13,943 nt of DNA from Candidatus Thorarchaeota archaeon (GTDB taxonomy: Archaea > Asgardarchaeota > Thorarchaeia > Thorarchaeales > Thorarchaeaceae). Each line of letters starts with the position of its first letter. Positions within the stretch are counted from its first letter, which is position 1. The stretch lies in the NCBI GenBank assembly GCA_019057595.1, contig DXJI01000014.1, positions 1-13,943 on the forward strand. Reading direction: 5' to 3'. The notes beneath the pieces were generated by a model. That model made no database searches. It was not told the origin of the DNA and saw nothing but the letters and a program-made list of their open reading frames with translations. Both the position numbers and the translations under genes were made by a program. Positions 6,149 through 13,500 of the stretch are shown one piece after another.

Positions 6149-6721
6149 TCATTTGTACATCCTTTTCAAAATTACTTCCCTTGCTATTGCTTGGAAAGCC
6201 CTCTTAACTCCTACGCCTTGGACTGCAATTGTTTCATAGATGGGAACGTTTCCGCCCAGGCCTAGGAGGTCTAGCATCTCGTCACGTGACATTCTGTTGG
6301 GGAGGTCTCGCTTGTTGAGCATGACCACTATTGGAATCTCACGACCAAGAGCATCTCCAAGAAACAGTTTCAGTTCTTCGAAACTCTCAGTGTTCTCATC
6401 ACGTTGATCAGGTGAAGAGTCAGCAACAAAGAGAATTCCATCAGTACCCTGTAGCACTACTTTCCTCTGGTGTCTATGCCTCTTCTGTCCGGCAACGGTG
6501 AAGACATCGAATAAGACTCTCCCGCCGGCTGACATAGGTACGTAATCGAAGAATAGCGTACGATTGGTCTCATCCTCGATAGCAGTGAACTCACCCTTCT
6601 GTAGCCCTTCGACTTTTCCGTATAGCCAACGGAGTGCAGTTGTCTTACCACCCAGGGACGGGCCATAGAATACTAGTTTGAGATGAATGCGTCCCTTGTC
6701 GTCTTTTCGAATTGTTAACAC
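6149..6721 (-). CDS. MglA-type small Ras-like GTPase
   Basis: A 190-residue GTPase with a P-loop GPSLGGKT (20-27), switch-I region NRTLFFDYVP (53-62, Thr55), G3 motif TVAGQ (75-79) in which the usual Asp of DxxGQ is Thr as in MglA (TVPGQ), RKVVLQGTDGILFVADSS (86-103), and the G4 motif NKRD (136-139). A G5-like ETIAVQG follows. These details place it with MglA/Gtr-like rather than Rab/Arf GTPases. No lipidation Cys or membrane segment is visible, so it is cytosolic unless recruited by partners. The start is GTG at 6721; no good SD, and an out-of-frame ATG overlaps it. A clear TATA box lies at 6781-6790. It heads a two-gene unit with a roadblock protein, like mglA-mglB, and lies among three further roadblock genes. 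Confidence 0.94.
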   Translation of the reverse strand: MLTIRKDDKGRIHLKLVFYGPSLGGKTTALRWLYGKVEGLQKGEFTAIEDETNRTLFFDYVPMSAGGRVLFDVFTVAGQKRHRHQRKVVLQGTDGILFVADSSPDQRDENTESFEELKLFLGDALGREIPIVVMLNKRDLPNRMSRDEMLDLLGLGGNVPIYETIAVQGVGVKRAFQAIAREVILKRMYK

Positions 6722-6780
6722 CTCATTGTGTCACTGCAGAGGTCCCTTTAGTGGGATGTTGATTGAAAGAAAAGTTCAGT

Positions 6781-6790
6781 CTAATAAAAG
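6781..6790 (-). promoter_or_regulatory. TATA box for the GTPase-roadblock unit
   Basis: The minus strand reads CTTTTATTAG. It is about 60 bases before the GTG at 6721 and predicts a start near 6760 with a leader of some 35-40 bases. Its position separates this unit transcriptionally from the roadblock pair upstream. Confidence 0.55.
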
Positions 6791-6851
6791 CCTTTGTGGC
6801 ACGGGAGGTTGCGTTGGGATGGCTTTGCTGATAGATTGGACTCATCATTTC

Positions 6852-6873
6852 AAAATGCACTACATAGTAGCGC
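6852..6873 (-). terminator. possible terminator of the roadblock pair
   Basis: On the minus strand, about 40 bases after the stop codon of the second roadblock gene, GCGCTAC-TAT-GTAGTGC can form a 7-bp hairpin (one G-T pair), followed one base later by TTTT. The short T-run and three-base loop make it a weak candidate. Confidence 0.35.
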
Positions 6874-6911
6874 TGCCAGACGCAATACAACTGTATGTGT
6901 TATGGTTGAAC

Positions 6912-7391
6912 TCACACACGCTCGAGCTCAGCCAAAGCTGACTTGAGATCCTCTTCGTCCAGCTCACTCTCCTTGGGGGATAGTGGCTCGACAGCCAGGA
7001 ACTTGTCAAGCTCATCTGCTAGTTGTACGCCCTGCTTCTTCATCACAAGCCGGATCAGACCAATGTTAACCTCTGCCTCTGATACTACACAGAGTACACC
7101 TTTCCCACAGGCTGAAGCGAAGATTTTGCCCTCTGAGAACTCAGAAGTGACTATCTCAAGCTCCCCGATCTGCAGGTTCTTGCCCTGCTCCTCACTTGCA
7201 CAGAATACCGCACTGGCTATCGCTCCTATACTGTCAACGTCTACGGGATAGTATGACAGCTTGGATACGTTGGCAATCGTCAATCCTGTCTTATCTACTA
7301 GGATGACTTTTTTGATACCTTTGTCTTGCCTGATAATCTCCGTGAGAATCTTATCAAATGCTTTCGGATCACTCATTTCAGTACGCCTCAT
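6912..7391 (-). CDS. roadblock/LC7 domain protein with acidic C-terminal helix
   Basis: 159 residues. A roadblock/LC7 fold is seen from AFDKILTEIIRQDKGIKKVILVD through TGLTIANV, a helix with SIGAIASAVFCASEEQG, strands QIGELEIVTSEFSEGKIF and GVLCVVSEAEVNIGLIRLVM, and a final helix. About 25 acidic residues-rich positions follow (SPKESELDEEDLKSALAELERV), which is longer than a minimal roadblock and may form an extra binding helix. The ATG at 7391 overlaps the previous stop as ATGA (7388-7391). A second ATG at 7376 has a GAGG nine bases before it and may be the true start. Probable role: a partner of the preceding roadblock protein, acting on a small GTPase; which GTPase is not shown. Confidence 0.9.
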   Translation of the reverse strand: MRRTEMSDPKAFDKILTEIIRQDKGIKKVILVDKTGLTIANVSKLSYYPVDVDSIGAIASAVFCASEEQGKNLQIGELEIVTSEFSEGKIFASACGKGVLCVVSEAEVNIGLIRLVMKKQGVQLADELDKFLAVEPLSPKESELDEEDLKSALAELERV

Positions 7392-7687
7392 TCATTATTC
7401 TTGAGGACGACCAATATTAGGCCCTCACTCACTTCCGGTGCGATGTTGATCTGGCCCTTGGTAGTATCAAGGGTCAGAAATGACAGTGACCCCTCTCGAA
7501 GTTCGCGCACAGCATCTAGTGCTTTGCCAACGAGGGAGGTTATGATAGCAGCGACATTCTCTGTAGTTTCGGGGTCCAAATCACTACTTAGTGGTAGACC
7601 CTCCATGTTAGTCACGACAACCCCTCGTACTCCTTCCTGTGCCTTGATTTTTGAAAGAATCCCTTGAAGCTTTTCTTGACTAATCAA
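7388..7687 (-). CDS. minimal roadblock/LC7 domain protein
   Basis: The roadblock domain begins at ISQEKLQGILSKIKAQEGV and runs through VVVTNMEGLPLSSDL, a central helix (NVAAIITSLVGKALDAV) and the strands LSFLTLDTTKGQINIAP and GLILVVLKNNE. The open frame extends to a GTG at 7771, but the extra 28 residues are not roadblock-like and contain a TATA-like element. The TTG at 7687 gives a normal 99-residue domain and has an AGGA nine bases upstream, so I prefer it. It ends within the start of the next roadblock gene (ATGA overlap), so the two are translationally coupled and may form a heterodimer (inference). Confidence 0.85.
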   Translation of the reverse strand: MISQEKLQGILSKIKAQEGVRGVVVTNMEGLPLSSDLDPETTENVAAIITSLVGKALDAVRELREGSLSFLTLDTTKGQINIAPEVSEGLILVVLKNNE

Positions 7688-7740
7688 CTTGCAGTATCCT
7701 CGCTGCGTCAACTGTTTGTTAACATTTACGCCGCAGTTGA

Positions 7741-7750
7741 CTATTTTAGA
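7741..7750 (-). promoter_or_regulatory. TATA-like element of the roadblock pair
   Basis: The minus strand reads TCTAAAATAG. Transcription would begin near 7720 and leave a leader of about 33 bases before the preferred TTG start at 7687. It falls inside the longer reading frame that begins at 7771, which supports the shorter start. Confidence 0.4.
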
Positions 7751-7815
7751 CTTGTGGAGATATGTTACCACTCCACAGGCACCAATTGCGCATTCGGTGC
7801 ATATTTGGGGTTGTG

Positions 7816-7827
7816 TTACAGCTGTAA
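7816..7827. repeat. 12-bp perfect palindrome, operator-like
   Basis: TTACAGCTGTAA is its own reverse complement. It lies about 65 bases upstream of the TATA-like element of the roadblock pair, so it could be a regulator binding site. No second copy was noticed in the window. Confidence 0.35.
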
Positions 7828-7880
7828 TAGACCTGAATTAGCCTAGACAGTTGAAGAAGTGAAGATTGTATGTCTTTTTA

Positions 7881-7897
7881 TTGTCCTGTCAGGACAA
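7881..7897. repeat. 17-bp palindrome (8-bp arms, one central base)
   Basis: TTGTCCTG and CAGGACAA are perfect inverted arms around a single T. The palindrome overlaps the end of a plus-strand TATA-like CTTTTTATT, the position expected of a repressor operator. With only one central base, an RNA hairpin is unlikely, so a dimeric DNA-binding site is favoured. Confidence 0.4.
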
Positions 7898-8117
7898 ACC
7901 TCTGACTCCTTTGGTAGTCCACAAAGCCTACTGGGAGGAGCTCAAGTCACCGTCAGTTTGCCGGGGACTCTAACTGCCTGTGGAGAGGATGTAAGACTTT
8001 TAGTCACTCCTTTGTGATTGACAAAAAAGCAGACCTCTGGGAAGCAGGAACCGAACATCAATCAAGGACCATGATGTCCAAGATTGTCTAGGTATCGGGA
8101 AACGGTTGTGTTACGTG

Positions 8118-8156
8118 AAAAAAGAGGTTGGGCCGTGTTGAATCCAGAACACGGCC
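8118..8156 (-). terminator. hairpin plus T-tract terminator after the vWA gene
   Basis: GGCCGTGTT (8131-8139) and AACACGGCC (8148-8156) form a perfect 9-bp GC-rich stem with an 8-base loop. On the minus strand it begins about 20 bases after the vWA stop codon and is followed seven bases later by six T (8118-8123). This resembles a bacterial intrinsic terminator, although archaea usually need only the T-run. Confidence 0.65.
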
Positions 8157-8176
8157 TGTGATTGTAAGATCTAGAG

Positions 8177-9802
8177 CTATACGTCGTCCTCGTCGTCATC
8201 GAAGAGTTTCTTTGAGCTCCGCTTCATCTGAGCAAGGCTACCAGTGAAAGCCTCATCTGCAGCTCCAGAAGGTGCAGCTGATGGTGCTTCTGCAAGCATC
8301 TCTTCCTGACGAGCAATCTCTTCTTCCTCGTTGTTCAGCACATTGTCAGTCTTGTCTAACATTGCTTGAACAGCTTTGGGTGCGCCACCTGCCTTTGCCT
8401 TCAGAGCCTTCCTGAAGGAGGCGATACGCTTTCGGCCTTTCTCTCGATCACCGCTGAAAGATTCCTCTCCAGCCTTCTGGGTGACAAAGGTTGCTCCCAC
8501 GGTTGGATCGAGGGTCTCCATGAGCTCTTCTTCTTTCTTGACAACACGAAGTTTGGTTGTGACTGCACGGACTCTCCGAGCACCCTCCCCATCTGTGTAG
8601 GTCACCTGGACTTGGATTGGAACTTCAGATTCCTTGATCTCTTTCTCGGGTTCTATCTCGAAATAGAGCTCGTGGTCTTCGCCAACAACTCCAATCTTAC
8701 TTTTACTCGTCTTCTTGAGCTGATCAACAACTGCTCGAGAAACTCCAGATGCATCCTTGACCTTCACACCAGGAGGTGTGATAAGACGTACCTCTACATC
8801 CCTTCCTAGGAGCGAGGCACCTGCAAGCTCTGATAGACTTCGGTCAAGCTCATTGGGTGTGACGTAGTACATCTGACCTCCAGTTGCTTCGGGTAAGAGT
8901 CCTAAGGTCTGGAGTTCCATTCCTCTGCCCGATGCGATACCAACAACATCGACAGCTGTTCCCAAGTCAAGGAACATTTTGCCAACGTCCTCGTAGTATT
9001 TGCTAGCAGGAGTGACTTGATACCCTTCAAGAGCGCCAATTCCCTCATTTGCCAATCCATCAGTCAAAAGGACTACTCTGCCCACATTTCGGTGTTTGGC
9101 AATCACGCAAGCCATTCCCACTGCAGGACCGAGTGCTGTTCCACCCTGGTCCCGAAGTGCCTGAACGTGTTTCTTCAGCTTGTCCTTGTTCTTACCAACA
9201 CCTACCAGCTTTATGTTATCAAGAAGTTTCTTTGTGGAATTCTCGATGTCCTTGAAACTTGCAAAAGAGTCTCTTGGAAGCTCAACTGGGTTTCCATTCT
9301 CAAGATTTCTAGCCACAACAGAACTCTCAAACTCGATCAGACCGAACATTGTGTTCGGTGCATTTGCTGCCAGGCTGTCGATTGATGTGTTCAGACTGCG
9401 CTTCACTGCAGCAAGGTTCACTCCTGCCATTGATCCTGAAACATCAATGAGTCCAAGGAATGACTGCCCACCTATAGCAATCGCATCGGTGGTTGTACTT
9501 GGATCAGGGGGTGGTTTGACAACGAAGTCGGTATCATCACCAGCAACAACTACATCACCCTCAATAACATTGAGCGTTGAACAGAATGGGCATACAAAAT
9601 GCTTGCCCACCTTTGAATCCTCTTTAATTTGGTCCACACTAAGAAGGAAACCATTGCACTTGTGGCATGCAATAGGTTTTCCTACAATCTTTGTTGTTTC
9701 ATGCGCTAGATGACCAAATTCTACACGCAAGACGTAAGGAATATCGCTCAGTACTTTCTTTGATGCTGGAAAGGATTCTGAGCTGGTTCTCAACATAGGC
9801 AT
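8177..9802 (-). CDS. zinc-ribbon and vWA domain protein, Sec23/Sec24-like architecture
   Basis: 541 residues, no signal peptide or TM segment. Order: a zinc ribbon with Cys46/Cys49 (CHKC) and Cys71/Cys74 (CPFCSTLN); a vWA domain (about 112-330) with a full MIDAS set, DVSGS (120-124), Thr222 in GGTALGPA and Asp248 in LLTDG; a beta-rich region (about 333-425, with LGRDVEVRL and ELYFEIEPEKE); then a charged helical part and an acidic tail DDDEDDV. COPII Sec23/Sec24 have the same zinc-finger, vWA-trunk, beta-sandwich order, and CPFCxxxN resembles their finger. However, Sec23/24 are longer, with helical and gelsolin domains not seen here, and bacterial-type vWA proteins also exist with zinc ribbons. 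The ATG at 9802 has an SD GGAGG (9813-9817). It is monocistronic, with a terminator at 8118-8156, and is divergent from a roadblock gene. Confidence 0.88.
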   Translation of the reverse strand: MPMLRTSSESFPASKKVLSDIPYVLRVEFGHLAHETTKIVGKPIACHKCNGFLLSVDQIKEDSKVGKHFVCPFCSTLNVIEGDVVVAGDDTDFVVKPPPDPSTTTDAIAIGGQSFLGLIDVSGSMAGVNLAAVKRSLNTSIDSLAANAPNTMFGLIEFESSVVARNLENGNPVELPRDSFASFKDIENSTKKLLDNIKLVGVGKNKDKLKKHVQALRDQGGTALGPAVGMACVIAKHRNVGRVVLLTDGLANEGIGALEGYQVTPASKYYEDVGKMFLDLGTAVDVVGIASGRGMELQTLGLLPEATGGQMYYVTPNELDRSLSELAGASLLGRDVEVRLITPPGVKVKDASGVSRAVVDQLKKTSKSKIGVVGEDHELYFEIEPEKEIKESEVPIQVQVTYTDGEGARRVRAVTTKLRVVKKEEELMETLDPTVGATFVTQKAGEESFSGDREKGRKRIASFRKALKAKAGGAPKAVQAMLDKTDNVLNNEEEEIARQEEMLAEAPSAAPSGAADEAFTGSLAQMKRSSKKLFDDDEDDV

Positions 9803-9974
9803 TCAATTTGCGCCTCCAAAATTTATTGGCTGACCTTTACGTGAGCGGTTTTAAGTGAATCGACGAATAATATCTCCGAAAACGGGAAGTGCACACAGAG
9901 GAGTAATGTTTTTACACACCAATGACTGAACAGCAGGGTAGACAATTAAGCCCTCTAGGGAGGAAAACTCACAG
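9803..9974. promoter_or_regulatory. divergent promoter region of vWA and roadblock genes
   Basis: For the vWA gene the minus strand has CTTAAAACC at 9847-9855, predicting a start near 9825 and a short leader with GGAGG. For the roadblock gene the plus strand has TGTTTTTAC (9907-9915), predicting a start near 9938, and SD GGGAGG at 9958-9963 before the ATG at 9975. The two TATA boxes lie about 55 bases apart, so one regulator could affect both genes (inference). Confidence 0.5.
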
Positions 9975-10340
9975 ATGGTGGATCAAGCAAAGATAGAACA
10001 ATGTGTACAGGATACAATGGCTGCGAATGCAGATTTGGAAGGTATAGTAATTTGCGATGCTAAGGGAAAGGTATTGTTTGGGCACACTATCAGCGGAGGA
10101 ACGAAGCACTCTGATGTTGCGGACCTTGCCGTGAAGATAGCAGCTAATTCTTCTCAACTATCCGCAGGTCTAGACAAGGGTGGTCTCAAGGAAGTCAGTA
10201 TTGCATCAGATAATGGTTTCATTATCATCTTGGGGGATGTGAAGATTGTACTGGCTGGAATTGCGGGAGAAGGTGCAAGAGAGTCCCTCGGACTTTTGAG
10301 GATGGCCCTTCGACGAGCATTGTTATCGATTATTGGTTAG
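9975..10340 (+). CDS. roadblock/LC7 domain protein
   Basis: 121 residues covering one roadblock/LC7 domain: helix KIEQCVQDTMAANADLEGI, strands IVICDAKGKVLFGHT, a central helix (DVADLAVKIAANSSQLSAGL), strands LKEVSIASDNGFIIILGD and VKIVLAGIAGEG, and a C-terminal amphipathic helix (LGLLRMALRRALLSIIG). It differs from the three minus-strand roadblock proteins, so it is not a recent duplicate. A strong SD (GGGAGG, 9958-9963) fixes the start. It is transcribed divergently from the vWA gene and sits 198 bases before smc. Likely a GTPase-binding dimer; the partner is unknown. Confidence 0.92.
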   Translation: MVDQAKIEQCVQDTMAANADLEGIVICDAKGKVLFGHTISGGTKHSDVADLAVKIAANSSQLSAGLDKGGLKEVSIASDNGFIIILGDVKIVLAGIAGEGARESLGLLRMALRRALLSIIG

Positions 10341-10538
10341 TACGCGCCTATCCAAGTCCACAGAGTTACACTTTTCAATACAGTAGAGGATGCCCTGTTG
10401 GTCTGAATACGTTACTCAGGCATAGCTGGGGTAATACCGGTGTCATACCAACCGTATTTAGGCCCGTGTAAAATCAGAATAACACACTCGGTCACGCCAT
10501 GGCTGATCTGACTGTAACTTGCCGGAAGGGAACGGGAT
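10341..10538 (+). promoter_or_regulatory. intergenic region upstream of smc
   Basis: 198 bases. A TATA-like TGTAAAAT lies at about 10468-10475, which would start transcription near 10497 and leave a leader of about 42 bases before the TTG at 10539. A short repeat GGTAATACC / GGTGTCATACC sits near 10430-10449. A 17-codon frame from the ATG at 10499 overlaps the smc start and is not thought to be a gene. No structural RNA was recognised. Confidence 0.35.
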
Positions 10539-13500
10539 TTGGTTCACATTGAGAAGCTAGTATGCAAGGGCTTCAAATCGTTCGGACGAGATTCAGTCAG
10601 TATTAGGCTCAATGAAGGATTCACCTGTATCGTAGGTCCAAACGGTTCCGGCAAATCAAATGTTGTGGACGCAATCCTGTTTGTCCTTGGTCAGCTCAGT
10701 GCTAAGACCCTGAGAGCAACAGTCTTCTCAGACCTTCTCTACTCACCGCCGAAACCACACATGCCACCTAAGGCAAAATCCGCTGTTGTAGAGATCCATT
10801 TCGATAACAAGGACCGTGAGTTGCAAATCGATGCGGATAGAGTAGTGATAGAGAGGCAGTTGCACGATACTGGGAAGTCAGTGTGTAGAATCAATGGCAA
10901 AGTCGTCACACGGACTGCAGTCCTCGACGTATTAGGCGCCATTGGTGTGGACCCGAACGGCTACAATCTTGTGCTACAGGGTGAGATTGCCCAGATGGTC
11001 AAGGTCAATCCCAATGAACGTCGAAAGCTGATTGAGGAAATAGCAGGGATCTCTGCGTACGACGAACAGAAGGACCGCGCTCTCAAGAAACTCTCCGAGA
11101 GTGAGGGAAACCTGGGTAAGGTGGACACTCAACTTCAAGAACGTCGCAGACAGCTTGAGAAGCTTGAGGAAGATATGTCTGATGCGCGTAGGTATCAAGG
11201 TCTCAATGACCAAATCCGAAAACATAGAATCGACATTCTCGCTTGGAGTACTATCAAAGGTAAATCGAGAATCGACACTATCAACGAAACCCTTGTACAA
11301 AGAGCTGAGGAGGCTGAAAGTCTGGTCAAGGAGTTTGTTGAGGTGGAGGATGGGATAGGAACTACCGACACTGAAATCGAGAAGATAGACCATGATATTG
11401 ACGAGATCACAGGAGGCGACTCGACTCGTGTATCTGAGCAGTATGGTATCGTTTCTGCAGCAGTCAGTCATGTGAAGGGTGATCTTGAACGGTCACAGTC
11501 CGAGTATGATAGAGTGACAGGAGAGCGTGAATCTCTCAGTGAAGACCTACAGACTACACAGGACGAAATAAGTCACAATGAACAGGTCATGAAGGATAAG
11601 AACAGCGATCTCACCGAGCTAGAGAAAGAGATTGCTGGCACGACTGCTGAGATTATTCGTTTGGAGGATATAGCTGAGAAGGCGCAAACAACATACTATG
11701 AAACTACTCTTCGTCTTCAAGATTTGAACAATCAGATGCGTCATCTAGATGAAGGAGTTTCTGAGGTCAGGTCTACGATAAAGTCAGACAATAGAGAACT
11801 CGGACTTGCGTATGAAGAAGTACGAGATGCTACTGAACGTCTTCAGTCTGCAGAAAGCGAGATTGCAGAGTTGAAAGAGAGTATCCCTGAGAAGAAAAAC
11901 GAGTTCGAAGCGTCAGAGAAGCTAGAGAAGACTAAACAAGCAGAGATTTCGAGCTTGGAGAAAAGACTCACAACCTCTGATGCTGAGGTCATAGAGAGCA
12001 CCAAAATCGTAGCTCAGACTAGAGAAGAACTCATCAAAGTACAGGCTCGCCAAGATGCCCTAAAAGAGGCAGAAGACGCATTTCTCAAGAGACGACGTGC
12101 CATTGCCATGATTTTGAAGCTAAGAGATGCGGATGTCATCAGTGGGATCCATGGGACAGTGGCTGAACTTGGTACAATTGACCCCGATTATTCAGTCGCT
12201 CTAGAGATTGCTGGTGGGAACCGGCTCTCTCATATCGTTGTAGAGAACGAGCACGTAGCAACCGAATGTGTGCAGGTGTTGAAGAAGGAGAGAGTTGGTA
12301 GAGCATCCTTCATTCCCCTGGACAAGATTAGGACAAAAGCACCTGGTAAGTTGCCCAAAGATGAGGGTGTCATTGATTTTGCATTGAGTCTGGTGAAGTT
12401 CGAATCTAAAATGCGACCAGCTTTTGAGTTTGTGTTCTCAGACACAATCGTCACTGAAGATTTCGATACAGCAAAAAGCCAAGGATTCCGTGGTCAAAGA
12501 GCAGTGTCCCTTGATGGAGACCTCGTTGAACGTTCCGGATTAATGACTGGAGGTTACTTCCAGAAGGCTGCAATAGGGCTATCCCTTCAGGTCGAAGATA
12601 CAAGCCCTGAGGTTACTGAGCGTCTTCAGGGGCTTGAAGAGATACTTACCGATTTACGGGACAAACAGACCTCACTCCGTAAGGAGAGAAGCACATTAGA
12701 AAAAGAGGTCCAAGGACTTGAGAATGCGAACTATCGACTTCAAATGGAACTGAACAGACTTGAAGAACGTTTTGAGGAACAAGATACAAGGTCAGAAATT
12801 CTGAGAGAGAGAATTGAGAAGGCTAACCTCACAATCAGTGAACTAGAAATCCAAGTCAAGGATCTCCAAGAGCGAGATGATGAATTGAGTGTCCAGCGTG
12901 AGAGAGTCCGGGCGCAGAGGGATGACGCAAATCAAGCCTTAGTTTCGTCAGATGCCAGCAAACTCAATCAAGAAATCAAAGACCTGAAAGAGGTCCTGGA
13001 ACAGTATAGCAGGAAAAGGGAGAAACTCCAGAGCGAGATCACATCTGTTCGAGTGGCTCTGGATGAACGGCTTGGACCAAAGGCGATTGATCTGGAGGCT
13101 AAAATCCACTCGCAAGAAGCAGTTATTCCAGGGCTTGATGAGGAACTCAAACGGTTGCAGATGGGTCTCTCTGAGAGAGAAACCGAGTTTGAGAAACTCA
13201 GAGAAGAGAGGGAAAAGATAGACGACGCAGTCAAAGACAAACGTGTCCGTCAGTTGACATTGAAAGAGGACCTTCGAAACCTTAGAATGCGACACGAGGA
13301 GATCAGGGAAGTCCAAACCTCCAATGAGAAGGCTGTCTACCGTCTACAGACTGAACAGAATAGGCTAGAAACTGACATTGTTGCATTCGTGGCTGAATTG
13401 AAAACGGTAGCAGATACTCAGGAAGCACTCGAGGACAGGGAAGACAAGCGTGAGCTCACCTACAAGGAGATAGAGGAACTCGAAGATAAAATCAAAGAGG

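Larger units (their letters stand above)
7772..8117. other. gene-free region with palindromes and hairpins
   Basis: No credible coding frame was found on either strand. It contains: an imperfect hairpin CACCAAT/ATTCGGTG near 7781-7799; a perfect 12-base palindrome TTACAGCTGTAA (7816-7827); a TATA-like CTTTTTATT followed by the palindrome TTGTCCTG-T-CAGGACAA (7881-7897); nested short stems CTCC/GGAG and GTAG/CTAC at about 7907-7936; and CAGTT/AACTG at about 7955-7977. A small RNA from the plus strand is possible but no known family was recognised. Confidence 0.4.

Noticed and set aside
6778..6848. Second possible box C/D sRNA on the minus strand (ATGATGA at 6842-6848, CTGA near 6775-6778)
   Set aside because: No terminal stem, no D' box, and the segment contains the TATA box of the GTPase gene.
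7664..7846. 60-codon plus-strand frame in the region upstream of the roadblock pair
   Set aside because: No SD, overlaps the roadblock coding sequence, and carries no motif.
8066..8090. ATGATGT on the plus strand near 8071, the same C-box variant as in the sRNA
   Set aside because: No CTGA at a suitable distance and no closing stem.
8131..8156. tRNA T-arm-like GTTGAATCC inside a stem
   Set aside because: The 9-bp stem and 8-base loop are not followed or preceded by acceptor, D or anticodon arms; it fits a terminator.
8366..9713. Several plus-strand frames of 70-177 codons opposite the vWA gene
   Set aside because: All are antisense to a gene with clear zinc-ribbon and MIDAS motifs; low-complexity, no start signals.
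10499..10552. 17-codon frame ATG...TGA just before smc
   Set aside because: It overlaps the smc start in another frame, has no convincing SD and is too short to judge; a leader peptide cannot be excluded but nothing supports it.
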